Below are positions 1 through 8,856 of a stretch of DNA of 64,000 nucleotides, one piece after another (the first letter of the stretch is position 1; the number at the start of each line of letters is the position of its first letter). Where the stretch lies: assembly GCA_024400305.1 (NCBI GenBank), contig JAKSMX010000006.1, positions 1 through 64,000 of the forward strand, given 5' to 3'. The notes beneath the pieces were generated by a model. It was not told the origin of the DNA. It did no database searches and was given only the letters and a program-made list of their open reading frames with translations. This stretch comes from Bacteroidales bacterium (GTDB taxonomy: Bacteria > Bacteroidota > Bacteroidia > Bacteroidales > F082). A program made the position numbers and the translations under genes.

Positions 1-171
1 CATTGATTATGTGATGCTTGGCAGGATTAAGAATACCTTTTTTAGAGGAAAGATAGCAATAATTTCGTTTATCATAAAAACAAGACGAAACAAAGTGCAA
101 ATTATCAAAACACAATATGTTATATTTTTAACACACCTGCGAAAATCAGATAAAGATATTTGGAATTTTTT

Positions 172-179
172 TATTTTTG
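172..179 (+). promoter_or_regulatory. -7 box of the SDR gene promoter
   Basis: TATTTTTG matches the Bacteroidota -7 consensus TAnnTTTG and lies 15 bases before the ATG at 195. No convincing TTTG -33 element sits at 19-21 bases upstream. The leader would be very short. Confidence 0.5.
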
Positions 180-194
180 CAAAAAATTTAAATC

Positions 195-959
195 ATGAGC
201 AAGACAGTATTCATTACCGGCGGCTCGAAAGGAATCGGGCGTGCCACAGTCAAGAAATTTTATAACGAAGGCTACAATGTGGCTTTCACTGACATCAACA
301 AGGCAAAAGCAGAGGAACTGATTGCAGAACTACCTGAAAAAGAACGAGTTATCTTCATTCAGGCCGACACGAAGTCGTTAGAAGAGATGGAACAGGCGGC
401 GAAGCAGGTTCACGAGCGTTTCGGGGCGATCAACAGTTTGGTGTGCAATGCCGGCATCCATCGTTGCAACACGATGTTAGACATCGACATAGAAGAATTC
501 GACCTGATTGTAAAAACCAACATTTACGGGACATTTCACACATTACGCGCAGTAGTGCCATACATTGTCAATGGCGGCGGCGGTTCTGTGGTCTTGAACG
601 ACAGCGACCAATGGTTTGTCGGGAAGCCGAACAGTTTCGCATACGGTCTCACCAAAGGCGCAATCGGGCAGATAACACGAAGCCTCGCCGTTGATCTCGG
701 TCCCAAGGGCATCCGCGTGAACGCAGTTTGTGCGGGAACCATCAAGACCGACCTCGTGAACGACCTCTTCAAGGACTTCGCCCGCGTCGAGAACAAGAAT
801 ATTGAGGAATACTGGGATCAGGAAAACAACCTTTACGCCAGAGGTTCGGCGGGCGAGCCGGAGGAAGTGGCCGAACTCATCTATTTCCTTGCATCTGAAA
901 AAGCCAGTTTCTGCACCGGCGGACACTATCTGTGCGACGGCGGCCTTGTCGCAAGATAA
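195..959 (+). CDS. SDR family NAD(P)-dependent oxidoreductase
   Basis: A 254-residue classical short-chain dehydrogenase. The N-terminal glycine motif TGGSKGIG (about residues 8-15) binds NAD(P). The NAG motif (CNAGIH, about residue 88) and the catalytic YGLTK (YxxxK) follow, then the usual GIRVNAVCAGTIKTDL stretch after the active site. Length is typical for the family. The protein should be a soluble cytoplasmic oxidoreductase; the substrate cannot be read from sequence. The start is chosen because the ATG directly precedes the first beta strand and is 15 bases from a TATTTTTG box. The gene stands alone and is convergent with yebC, with a shared hairpin between them. Confidence 0.9.
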   Translation: MSKTVFITGGSKGIGRATVKKFYNEGYNVAFTDINKAKAEELIAELPEKERVIFIQADTKSLEEMEQAAKQVHERFGAINSLVCNAGIHRCNTMLDIDIEEFDLIVKTNIYGTFHTLRAVVPYIVNGGGGSVVLNDSDQWFVGKPNSFAYGLTKGAIGQITRSLAVDLGPKGIRVNAVCAGTIKTDLVNDLFKDFARVENKNIEEYWDQENNLYARGSAGEPEEVAELIYFLASEKASFCTGGHYLCDGGLVAR

Positions 960-977
960 AAACAAAACTAATAAAGA

Positions 978-1022
978 AACATCGGAAACGGCAGAAAATC
1001 ATTCTGTCATTTCCGATGTTTT
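978..1022. terminator. bidirectional terminator between the SDR gene and yebC
   Basis: An inverted repeat with arms AACATCGGAAACGGCAGAA and TTCTGTCATTTCCGATGTT (one mismatch, one G-U) around an AATCA loop, ended by TTTT on the plus strand. It lies between two convergent genes. Confidence 0.75.
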
Positions 1023-1047
1023 ATGCGTCAAGGGAACATCCCGTTTC

Positions 1048-1758
1048 TTATTCCATGTTGGTGTAAACCGCCTGGACATCGTCGTCGTCTTCAACTTTGT
1101 CGAGGAAGTTCATGATGCTTTCCGTTGCTTCTTCGTCGAATGCGACAGGAGTATTGGCGAAACGCTGGAGATTTGCCTTGATGATGTTGACCTTGTTGGC
1201 TTCGAGAGCCTTCTGCATCGTGCCGTAGGCTGTCCAGTCGGCGTATGCGAAGACACCGTCTTCAGTCTCTTCGATTTCTTCAAGACCAGCGTCAATAAGT
1301 TCGAGTTCGAGGTCGTCCTTGCTCATTCCTTCAGGGAATTCGATCTGAAACACAGCTTTGCGCGAGAACATGAATTCGAGCTGTCCTGTCTTGAGGAGTT
1401 CGCCGCCGTTCTTGTTGAAGTATGAACGCACGTTGGCGACGGTGCGTGTGGTGTTGTCTGTCGCGCATTCCACGACGCAGAGGACGCCGTGAGGGCCTTT
1501 GCCTTCATAGACGATCTCGACCATGTCGGCCGTGTTCTTATCCGTCGCGCGTTTGATAGCGGCGTCGATGTTGTCCTTCGGCATGTTTTCGGCCTTGGCG
1601 TTGAGGATGGCCTGACGGAGTTTCGGGTTCATGTCAGGATCCGGACCGCCTTCTTTCGCTGCCATTGTTATGATTTTTCCAAGTTTCGGGAACACCTTCG
1701 ACATGTGACCCCATCTTTTCAATTTAGCCGCCTTGCGGTATTCAAAAGCTCTACCCAT
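1048..1758 (-). CDS. yebC: YebC/PmpR family DNA-binding regulator
   Basis: A 236-residue member of the YebC/PmpR family. The start matches the family signature [17 protein letters not shown] followed by a conserved lysine-rich helix, then [14 protein letters not shown] and the acidic [31 protein letters not shown] near the end. Family members bind DNA as transcriptional regulators, and some are reported to help translation of proline-rich stretches. Length is normal (family about 240). A TATTTTTG -7 box on the minus strand at 1797-1804 gives a leader of about 35 bases. It is convergent with the SDR gene. Confidence 0.93.
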   Translation of the reverse strand: MGRAFEYRKAAKLKRWGHMSKVFPKLGKIITMAAKEGGPDPDMNPKLRQAILNAKAENMPKDNIDAAIKRATDKNTADMVEIVYEGKGPHGVLCVVECATDNTTRTVANVRSYFNKNGGELLKTGQLEFMFSRKAVFQIEFPEGMSKDDLELELIDAGLEEIEETEDGVFAYADWTAYGTMQKALEANKVNIIKANLQRFANTPVAFDEEATESIMNFLDKVEDDDDVQAVYTNME

Positions 1759-1796
1759 AGTATTGTATTATGATTTTATCAAACAAATTTAGGGCG

Positions 1797-1804
1797 CAAA
1801 AATA
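1797..1804 (-). promoter_or_regulatory. -7 box of the yebC promoter
   Basis: On the minus strand this reads TATTTTTG followed by CG, 39 bases ahead of the yebC start. Confidence 0.5.
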
Positions 1805-1881
1805 CAAAATTATTGATTACAAAAAAGATTTTTGTTAAAAAATAGTGTGCGTCATAAATGTGGCGGATTTCATTTCTGAAA

Positions 1882-2596
1882 TCATGGCTTCAGGATTCCT
1901 ATTGGCACGACCCAGACACCGTCTTCAGAACGGCGGTACGCATAATTGCCCACGCCAGTCAGAACCATCTTGAATGAAGGCGGATACATCTTTTCCGTGT
2001 CGATTTTGCTTTCAAGCTTGTTGAGAGTGGCTGCGCCTTCGCCGATCAGACTCTCGCCACCAAGTTTTATCTCAACCAAACCGTAATGTCCGTTGCGCAG
2101 ATGCAGGACAGAGTCGCATTCAAGTCCGTTGCTATCGCGATAATGATATACCTTTCCGTCAAGGGCATCCATATAGACACGGAGGTCACGCACCGCCATC
2201 GTCTCAAAAAACAGACCAAGTGTCTTTATGTCTTTCATCAAGTCTGCAGGACCGATGCCAAGCGCGGCTGTCGCCACACTCGGGTCAACGAAATAGCGTG
2301 TGTCGGTGGTGCGGATTGCGGCTTTCGAGCGCAGGTTCGGATTCCACGCCGACATGTCTTCTATGACGAAATTTTTACGCAACGCATTAAGATACAAACT
2401 GATTGTGTCTTCGTTGAGTTTGAGTTCCTCGTTGCTCAGCAGATCAGCTAAAAAGGACGCTGTTGGCATGATGCCCAGCCGTAGTGGTCTTTCCGCACCA
2501 TTTCGCACCTTCCACAACAACAACTCCAGCCACTTCAAGTTGATTTTCAACGAGGCTGTCAGCGACACGTTTTTTATACAAAATATTGTCAATCAT
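1882..2596 (-). pseudogene. DUF4143-type ATPase, internally deleted and frameshifted
   Basis: Two frames hold pieces of one gene. From the ATG at 2596 a frame reads MIDNILYKKRVADSL and then VEGAKWCGKTTTA, the N-terminus and Walker A of the AAA/DUF4143 ATPases that are common in Bacteroidales. Near 2455-2470 homology passes to another frame, which holds the C-terminal half: SEENTI-like helix-turn-helix text (NEDTISLYLNALRKNFVIED), FVDPSVATAALG, HYRDSNGLECDSVL and the VEIKLGG nuclease-like strand. The part with Walker B and sensor motifs, roughly 170 residues, is missing. A TATCTTTG -7 box remains at 2618-2625 (minus). The product cannot be a working ATPase; the C-terminal open frame of 1882-2592 has only a TTG start. 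Confidence 0.8.
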
Positions 2597-2617
2597 TTTA
2601 ACTAATCAAAAACGCTG

Positions 2618-2625
2618 CAAAGATA
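2618..2625 (-). promoter_or_regulatory. -7 box upstream of the decayed DUF4143 gene
   Basis: TATCTTTG on the minus strand, followed by CAGC, 22 bases before the ATG at 2596. The promoter appears intact although the gene is broken. Confidence 0.4.
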
Positions 2626-2734
2626 CTGATTTTTAATTAAATAAACACAAAATTAATAAAAAATTTTCCTTCATTTAAAGATTTTTCACAGAATTCATTC
2701 CGCCATTTGAGGATTTTTTTATGGTTTGGAGTTT

Positions 2735-2805
2735 TAAGAGTTGAGAGTGGAGTCATCTAAAAACTCCACTCTCAACTCTCCACTCTCAACTCTCCACTCT
2801 CAACA
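2735..2805. repeat. Purine/pyrimidine strand-biased repeats with a hairpin
   Basis: The right arm ACTCCACTCTCAACT is the complement of AGTTGAGAGTGGAGT about 9 bases before it, so the RNA can form a 15-bp hairpin with loop CATCTAAAA. The right arm then continues as imperfect copies of CTCTCCACTCTCAA. It lies just after the 3' end of the minus-strand gene at 2813 and may act as its terminator. Similar strand-biased runs occur at 14735-14840 and 59350-59440. Confidence 0.6.
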
Positions 2806-2812
2806 CTGAAAA

Positions 2813-4111
2813 TCAGGTTTTCTGCTGTTTCTTCTTCGCCGCCGGGAAAAGGACATTGTTAAGGATAAGCCTGTAGCCGGGCGAGTTCGGGTGCATCTCC
2901 AAGTCCGTCGGTTGGTCGCCGACGAGATGACGGTAGTCTTCCGGGTCGTGGCCGCCGAAGAAAGTCCAGAAGCCGTTGCCGTAGTCGCCGTGGATATAAC
3001 GGTCCTCCCCCAACGCCGCATTGTCGCCAAGCACGACGACAGTCGGCTTGACAAAACGTTTGTCAAATGCCGTCGTCTGTCCCATGAAGCCTTTTATCAG
3101 TTTCTCGTGGCATTGCGTGAGCATTGTCGGCACGGGGTCCCACTTCGCGGAGAAATCGAAGAGAAGGAAGAAGTCGTTGCCTTCACTCACCGATTTCGGG
3201 CGCGTCTCGGTGACGTCGATGTTCGACACCTCGTATTCCTGCGGGTTCGTCGAGACGGTGAAATCGGTGAAAGCGAAGCAGTTATCATAATTGAGGCGTT
3301 GCGGGTCGCCGGGGCGTATGGCGTCGCCGTCGAACATCACGTCGCAGATGTCGAGGCCATCGGCGGCGAGGGCGATGTCGTAGCTGTCGGGTGCGGAGCA
3401 CATCGCGAAGAGGTAGCCGCCGCCCGCCACGAAGTCGCGTATCTTCTTCGCCACGGCGAGCTTCAGCTGCGACACCTTGCTGAAACCGTGTCTCCGTGCC
3501 GTCTCCTCCTGCTTCTGAACGTCCTCCTTGTACCAAGGGTAATTGCGGTAGCGCACCCAGAACTTCCCGTATTGCCCTGTGAAGTCCTCGTGGTGCATGT
3601 GAAGCCAGTCGTATGAAGGCAGCACGCCGTCGAGTACCTCGTCATCATAGATGATGTCGTAAGGGATTTCGGCGTAAGTCAAGACCAAGGTGACGGCGTC
3701 GTCCCACGGTAGGATGTTCTTCGGGGCATAGACTGCGAGACGCGGCACTTTCTGGAGTTTCATCTCGTCCATGTTCACGCCGGGGTCGGCGATTTCGGCG
3801 AGTATCGACTCCGCCTGCACGTCGGCGATGACCTGATACGAGACGTTGCGCAGCTTGCATTCGCGCTCGAACATGTCATGGTACGGGATGAGGTAGCTGC
3901 CGCCCTTGTAATTCAGCAGCCAGCTGATCTCCACCTCGCGTTCAAGAATCCAGTAAGCCACGCCGTAGGCCTTCAGGTGATTGGTCTGCGTCTCGTCCAT
4001 CGGCACGAGGATGTATGCGGCATTCATCTTTTGAACGCCCAACAGCATGATAATCAATAATATTATAAATCTTTTTAAAATTCTCATATCAAAAAAATCA
4101 AACATTTTCAT
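2813..4111 (-). CDS. Exported protein of the Bacteroidota 'asparagine synthetase B' annotation group
   Basis: A 432-residue protein with an N-terminal hydrophobic segment (about residues 12-32) that looks like a signal peptide, then ILVPMDETQTNHLKAYGVAYW, the opening shared by a Bacteroidota family often labelled asparagine synthetase B. I see no N-terminal Cys glutaminase site and no PP-loop of real AsnB, so that label is doubtful. The middle (FVAGGGYLFAMCSAPDSYD) resembles a glutamine-amidotransferase-like fold, and GEDRYIHGDYGNGFWTFFGGHDPEDY is conserved. The start could be the ATG at 4111 or the one at 4087, which gives a better signal peptide. It follows the O-antigen-ligase-like gene by 15 bases and is probably cotranscribed with it. 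Confidence 0.65.
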   Translation of the reverse strand: MKMFDFFDMRILKRFIILLIIMLLGVQKMNAAYILVPMDETQTNHLKAYGVAYWILEREVEISWLLNYKGGSYLIPYHDMFERECKLRNVSYQVIADVQAESILAEIADPGVNMDEMKLQKVPRLAVYAPKNILPWDDAVTLVLTYAEIPYDIIYDDEVLDGVLPSYDWLHMHHEDFTGQYGKFWVRYRNYPWYKEDVQKQEETARRHGFSKVSQLKLAVAKKIRDFVAGGGYLFAMCSAPDSYDIALAADGLDICDVMFDGDAIRPGDPQRLNYDNCFAFTDFTVSTNPQEYEVSNIDVTETRPKSVSEGNDFFLLFDFSAKWDPVPTMLTQCHEKLIKGFMGQTTAFDKRFVKPTVVVLGDNAALGEDRYIHGDYGNGFWTFFGGHDPEDYRHLVGDQPTDLEMHPNSPGYRLILNNVLFPAAKKKQQKT

Positions 4112-4126
4112 AAAAAAACAAACATT

Positions 4127-6046
4127 TTATTCGCCCTGAAGATGAATCAAAGTCCGGCGCAGCTTCATGGTCGTATAGTATTCATTCTCAATTCTTTCAA
4201 CTGTATTTTCAATATTTTCATTTTCAAAGAATCTTGCATCTTTAATCAAAACATCCCTCACATTTTCATTCATGCCAATTGCGGAAATCACATCGGCGGC
4301 TTTATCCAACTCATTGTCTTTCAGATAAATATACGCCAAATTAAAATACGGATACACGAAACCCGAGCTGATTTGCATGGCTTTTCCGAAATGCTTCACC
4401 GCCACATCCCTGTTTCCGCAGGCATATTCGGCGGCACCGAGGTCATTGAGATTTTGCTTGCAGAACGGCATGTCATCATACGCCTTTCTGTAATCAGCCA
4501 ACGAACCGGAAAGTCCGAGTTGCTCCTTCGCCTTCCCGATGTACCAGTTCACTGGAAATCCTTTATTATCAATGGTATAAAAGACAGAAACGGCTTTTTC
4601 ATTGCATTGCAGGGCCGTGCTCCAGTCGTTGTTTATCATCGCAGCGGCTGCCTCCGCGGAATGACGTTCGCCCTTATATCTGAAGAAGCCGACAAACACA
4701 ACGAAGACCAGCACGGCGACTGGCACGCATTTCCATAAAGTATTCAGTTTCAAGCTATTGTATCCGTTTTCATTCTTCGTAATATATGTAAAAAGAACGG
4801 CATACATCGCCGCCTTCCAAATGAAATATTCGGTCTTGTCGCTCGGAAAACTGAAAAACGAATTGACGCAACAGCCAACAAACGCGCTCAAGATGACAGC
4901 TCCATAAACGAAATCACGCCGGTCGCTTATTTTGCATATCGCGAAAAACGACTTCATTATCAATGAGATGACGAAAAGCACTATGACGAAGAAAGTCACG
5001 TGGCCGCATTCTGCCAGCAGACCTAAAAATTCGTTGTGAGGTCTTGTGAAATTGATATTCCAATAATTGACCCGATAAAGTTCAGACTGTCCGTAATTTG
5101 GAAACATCACCTGCCAGTTGCCGACGCCGCAGCCGTTGAAAGGGTGGTCATCAATCATTTCATACGTCTTGCCCCAAACGGTGAAACGCTCCACAAGCGA
5201 CGACGTTGAATAATATTCGTATTCAACAGTGGTTTCATTCGCCGTTTTTGGCACATCGACCTTCACTAAAAGCCGCATTCCGACTGTGAAAAACAAGAAA
5301 ACCAGAACAAAGACAGCCGCCGTTGTCCACATTTTGAATTTTCTTGAAAACGAAACGTTTTTCTTCCTCACAGAAAACATGATGACGAAAAACAACGCTG
5401 CCGAAACATACGACAGCATCACCGCCCTTGATTTCAGGATGACGACAAGCGCAAACGACACGACAAACAATATCACTGACAGCAACTTGCATGATTTCCT
5501 TTTCGCTTCGGCAACGTATGCCAACGCAAACGAAGACAGCACGAACAACATTATCGTCAGGAACGTCTTGTGACCGTTCAACCCTGTGACCTTGTACAAA
5601 CTGTCGAAGCTGAAATCTTCGACATGAAACAGCTGCATGCACGACACCGACAGATAAACCACCAATATCACGACGCATCCGACATGCAGCGTCTTTCGTG
5701 CAGCTTTTTCATCGTGATTGAAAAGATTGTAAAACAAAATCACGAGCATGTAAATCAAGACATATTTCGAATAGACGAACAGTGATTCACCTAAGTTCAC
5801 GGCGGAAAACACCGACAATCCGATTGCGACTATAGAAGCAAAATACACATAAAACACTTTTGATTTCGGAACGACCACTGGCCTCGTAGAGAACAATTTC
5901 ATCCCGAAAAACAACAGCAAGCCGACGGCAACGATCAAATACCTGACAGCAAAAACTGTTGTTCCCTGCAACATGTCGAAAGCCACGCATCCGGCGGCCA
6001 ATAAAATCCCCACAAAAAAGGAAACGATTTTGTCATTTTTCTTCAT
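4127..6046 (-). CDS. O-antigen ligase-like polytopic membrane protein with C-terminal TPRs
   Basis: A 639-residue integral membrane protein with about ten to twelve hydrophobic helices in the first 430 residues. The long external loop with FTVWGKTYEMIDDHPFNGCGVGNWQVMFPNYG and the downstream RPHNEFLGLLAECG are the signature of the O-antigen ligase/polymerase (Wzy_C) family, where the RPHNEFL region is part of the active face. The last 200 residues have TPR-like helical pairs (for example SGFVYPYFNLAYIYLKDNELDKA). It probably transfers or polymerises a lipid-linked glycan at the outer face of the inner membrane. A divergent promoter region with gcvT lies upstream (TATCTTTG at 6143-6150, minus). 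Confidence 0.8.
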   Translation of the reverse strand: MKKNDKIVSFFVGILLAAGCVAFDMLQGTTVFAVRYLIVAVGLLLFFGMKLFSTRPVVVPKSKVFYVYFASIVAIGLSVFSAVNLGESLFVYSKYVLIYMLVILFYNLFNHDEKAARKTLHVGCVVILVVYLSVSCMQLFHVEDFSFDSLYKVTGLNGHKTFLTIMLFVLSSFALAYVAEAKRKSCKLLSVILFVVSFALVVILKSRAVMLSYVSAALFFVIMFSVRKKNVSFSRKFKMWTTAAVFVLVFLFFTVGMRLLVKVDVPKTANETTVEYEYYSTSSLVERFTVWGKTYEMIDDHPFNGCGVGNWQVMFPNYGQSELYRVNYWNINFTRPHNEFLGLLAECGHVTFFVIVLFVISLIMKSFFAICKISDRRDFVYGAVILSAFVGCCVNSFFSFPSDKTEYFIWKAAMYAVLFTYITKNENGYNSLKLNTLWKCVPVAVLVFVVFVGFFRYKGERHSAEAAAAMINNDWSTALQCNEKAVSVFYTIDNKGFPVNWYIGKAKEQLGLSGSLADYRKAYDDMPFCKQNLNDLGAAEYACGNRDVAVKHFGKAMQISSGFVYPYFNLAYIYLKDNELDKAADVISAIGMNENVRDVLIKDARFFENENIENTVERIENEYYTTMKLRRTLIHLQGE

Positions 6047-6142
6047 ATCATCAAAATTTCGTCAGACATCATTTAATGCAACAAACATTTTACAATTAGT
6101 AATCAAACATTTATAAAGTTTTCATTAAAATTAAATTTCGTG

Positions 6143-6171
6143 CAAAGATATATCATTTTTTACTATTTTTG
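6143..6171. promoter_or_regulatory. Divergent promoter pair, O-antigen ligase-like gene and gcvT
   Basis: On the minus strand TATCTTTG at 6143-6150 serves the gene ending at 4127; on the plus strand TATTTTTG at 6164-6171 serves gcvT. The two -7 boxes are only 13 bases apart, so the promoters must overlap. Confidence 0.55.
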
Positions 6172-6222
6172 CACCCGATAAGTCAGTTTTTCAAAATCAG
6201 GAACTTAACAAATTATAATACA

Positions 6223-7341
6223 ATGGAAAACACAGAATTGAAGAAGACTGCATTGAATGCAATGCACTATGAGATGGGTGCCAAGATGGTGCCGTTCGCA
6301 GGTTTCGACATGCCGGTTCAGTTTGAAGGCGTGAACGTTGAACACGAGACAGTCCGCAAGGGCGTCGGTGTCTTCGACGTGTCGCACATGGGCGAGTTCC
6401 GCGCAAAAGGCCCGAAGGCCTTCGCATTGGTACAGCGCTGCACCACAAACGACGTGGCGGCATTGGTTGACGGCAAGGTACAATACACATGTCTGCCGAA
6501 CGGCAAGGGCGGCATCGTTGACGACATGCTGGTCTATCGCGTGGCTGAAGACGAATACTTCATGGTCCCGAACGCGGCGAACATCGACAAGGACTGGGCA
6601 TGGATGTCGGCGGTGGCGAAGGAGATGGGCATGGAACTCGGCGTTGAGTTCATCAACGAGAGCAGCCAGTGGTCACAGCTCGCGGTGCAGGGCCCTCTCG
6701 CACTCAAAGCCATGCAGAAGCTCACGGCGACAACCGTTGAAGACATGGAATACTACACATTCAAGATCCTTGAATTTGCAGGCGTGAAGAACATCATCTT
6801 CTCGACGACAGGTTACACTGGCGCAGGCGGCTGCGAGATCTACATCCCGAACGCCGAAGCGGTGAACATCTACAAGCAGGTTCTCGAAGCCGGCAAGGAG
6901 TTCGGCATCAAGCCAATCGGTCTCGGCGCACGCGACACTCTCCGCCTCGAAATGGGTTTCTGCCTCTACGGAAACGACATCTGCGACACCACATCACCCA
7001 TCGAGGCTGGTCTCGGCTGGATCACCAAGTTCGTTGACGGCAACGACTTCATCGACCGTGAACGTCTCGCGCAGCAGAAGGCTGAAGGCGTCACACGCAA
7101 GCTCGTCCCGTTCATCATCACAGGCAAAGGCATCGCACGTCACGAATACGAAATCTGCGACGCCGAAGGCAACCACATCGGCGAGGTGACTTCGGGCACA
7201 ATGGCTCCGTCGGTGAAAAAAGCCATCGGCATGGGCTATGTGAAGAAAGAGTTCTCAAAGGCAGGCAGCGTGATTTACATCAAGGTGAGAGAGAAACTCA
7301 TCCCCGCTGAAGTTACAAAACTCCCTTTCTACAAAGCATAA
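6223..7341 (+). CDS. gcvT: Aminomethyltransferase (glycine cleavage T protein)
   Basis: A 372-residue T protein of the glycine cleavage system, which transfers the methylene group from the aminomethyl-lipoyl H protein to tetrahydrofolate and releases ammonia. Visible signatures: MVPFAGFDMPVQFEG, FDVSHMGE, the folate-binding core (LAVQGP), TGYTGAGGCEIY, LGARDTLRLEMGFCLYGNDI and the C-terminal VTSGTMAPSVKKAIGMGYV. Length is usual for the family. The ATG at 6223 is preferred over the upstream in-frame codon at 6169, which lies inside the promoter. No other gcv genes are in the window. Confidence 0.95.
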   Translation: MENTELKKTALNAMHYEMGAKMVPFAGFDMPVQFEGVNVEHETVRKGVGVFDVSHMGEFRAKGPKAFALVQRCTTNDVAALVDGKVQYTCLPNGKGGIVDDMLVYRVAEDEYFMVPNAANIDKDWAWMSAVAKEMGMELGVEFINESSQWSQLAVQGPLALKAMQKLTATTVEDMEYYTFKILEFAGVKNIIFSTTGYTGAGGCEIYIPNAEAVNIYKQVLEAGKEFGIKPIGLGARDTLRLEMGFCLYGNDICDTTSPIEAGLGWITKFVDGNDFIDRERLAQQKAEGVTRKLVPFIITGKGIARHEYEICDAEGNHIGEVTSGTMAPSVKKAIGMGYVKKEFSKAGSVIYIKVREKLIPAEVTKLPFYKA

Positions 7342-7375
7342 ACAGCAGAAAGTCATAAAGTTCATAAAGTTAAAA

Positions 7376-7401
7376 GAGGCTGGCGCATGAACGTCAGCCT
7401 C
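7376..7401. terminator. Bidirectional terminator between gcvT and the DUF5723 gene
   Basis: GAGGCTGGCG and CGTCAGCCTC pair around a CATGAA loop. T-rich sequence follows on the plus strand, and TTTT follows on the minus strand. The two flanking genes are convergent. Confidence 0.8.
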
Positions 7402-7436
7402 TCTCATTTTCACTCTCCGCTCTTTTAACCCACCAT

Positions 7437-8846
7437 CTATTTTCCAACAGTGAACACAACGCCGCATCTCACGTTCGCGGAATTGTACGTCGTTGCCATC
7501 TCAACCGTTGACTTGCCGATTTTTGAAAGCAGCATGATATTGTCGGTAACAGCATAGATGTTGAATGGGCCGAATTGGAATGCGATGCCGGCGCCCAACG
7601 CAGTTCCGGAATATTTTGAAATAGTGTAACTTGCAGTGAGATTTATGTGTTTTACAAACGAGCCGCTGTATGCCAGCGTCAATGCGGGCCATTTATCATT
7701 TTTCGCGAACTTCACCTGACCGAAAAGTGTAATACGCAACATCGGGTTCAGCTCATAATAGCCCTGAAGGTTGACATTCGAGTTGAGGTTTGTAACATAA
7801 TCATCGCCATCAGCCAACGAGTCGTTGCCCCACACGTTCTTCACGACTTCATCAAGCATGGTGTTGTAGTCAAGCTTGAATTCAAAGACATCTTCTATAT
7901 CATCCACGATGCCATCGTTCAACACAGTGTTATCGACATTCTTCGCCTTGGTCTTTGAATTTCTCCATTTGATGAAGCCGAGGTCCCTGACACCGGCGGC
8001 GACGCCGAAATGTCTATTGATCACGTATGAGGCGCCGAAGTCGATGCCGAAACCGACGTTTTCCTTAATATCTATCAAATCCGACAACGAATTTGAAGCG
8101 AAATCGAACACATTGGCCAGATTAAAGACATCGGAGATGCGATACAGATTCGTCTTAAAAATCGACGCCGCATGTATGTCGAGGCTCACGTCGGCCGTCA
8201 TTGAGTAGTCGTACGAATCAGTGTAAATCTTCGTCCGTTCGTTATTCGCGGAAGCGTTCAGGACACCGAAGAGGACTTTCGGACGGACACCTACGGTGAG
8301 ACGGTCATTTATGTCGTACTGCACGCCAACTCCGATCTCGGAAAAGGCGGTCAGACTCATCCCGACATTGAAATCTATGGGATTGTCGGCTCCGAGATAG
8401 TTGCCGTTGCCGCGGAAGAAGAACCCCACAAAATCCTTTGAATAAAGGAGTTCCTCATCCATCCTGATTCTCCAGTCAATGTTGAAGAAGAGCTTCTTGA
8501 CGCGGAAACCCGCATTAAGCAGATCCATGGAAAACGTCGAGTTCAGGCAGTTGCCCTGCTCCTTGAGTCCGTCAACGAACTTCACTCCGTCGATGTACAT
8601 GTCTCCGTTCTCGTCGGTACTGTAGATGTTGTCATATTTCAAACCCGAATTATATGCCGCGACGCTGACATTCGATATGCCAAATCCGACAACTCCTTTA
8701 TACGGCACCCTTATGCCTGGATTGAAGAAATTCTGATACGGCATTTGCGGCAGAAGCGAAAACGTAACACCGTCATTCTGCGCCTTTGATGTCATCGAAA
8801 TGACGATCAACATACTAATCGCTAATATTCTGTATATCTTTTTCAT
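7437..8846 (-). CDS. DUF5723-like outer-membrane beta-barrel protein
   Basis: A 469-residue protein with a signal peptide (about residues 1-22, ending SKAQ). The body is rich in alternating polar/aromatic beta strands, with MPYQNFFNPGIRVPYKGVVGFGISNVSVAAYNSG near the start and a strand-rich C-terminus ending VVFTVGK. This layout fits the DUF5723 family of predicted outer-membrane barrels in Bacteroidota. Its function is unknown. It lies 10 bases after the large lipoprotein gene and is surely cotranscribed, which suggests the lipoprotein and barrel act together at the outer membrane. Confidence 0.7.
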   Translation of the reverse strand: MKKIYRILAISMLIVISMTSKAQNDGVTFSLLPQMPYQNFFNPGIRVPYKGVVGFGISNVSVAAYNSGLKYDNIYSTDENGDMYIDGVKFVDGLKEQGNCLNSTFSMDLLNAGFRVKKLFFNIDWRIRMDEELLYSKDFVGFFFRGNGNYLGADNPIDFNVGMSLTAFSEIGVGVQYDINDRLTVGVRPKVLFGVLNASANNERTKIYTDSYDYSMTADVSLDIHAASIFKTNLYRISDVFNLANVFDFASNSLSDLIDIKENVGFGIDFGASYVINRHFGVAAGVRDLGFIKWRNSKTKAKNVDNTVLNDGIVDDIEDVFEFKLDYNTMLDEVVKNVWGNDSLADGDDYVTNLNSNVNLQGYYELNPMLRITLFGQVKFAKNDKWPALTLAYSGSFVKHINLTASYTISKYSGTALGAGIAFQFGPFNIYAVTDNIMLLSKIGKSTVEMATTYNSANVRCGVVFTVGK

Positions 8847-8856
8847 GGCTGTTCAA

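Noticed and set aside
2813..4111. True asparagine synthetase B
   Set aside because: The usual label for this family, but the N-terminal catalytic Cys and the ATP pyrophosphatase loop are absent and the protein appears exported.
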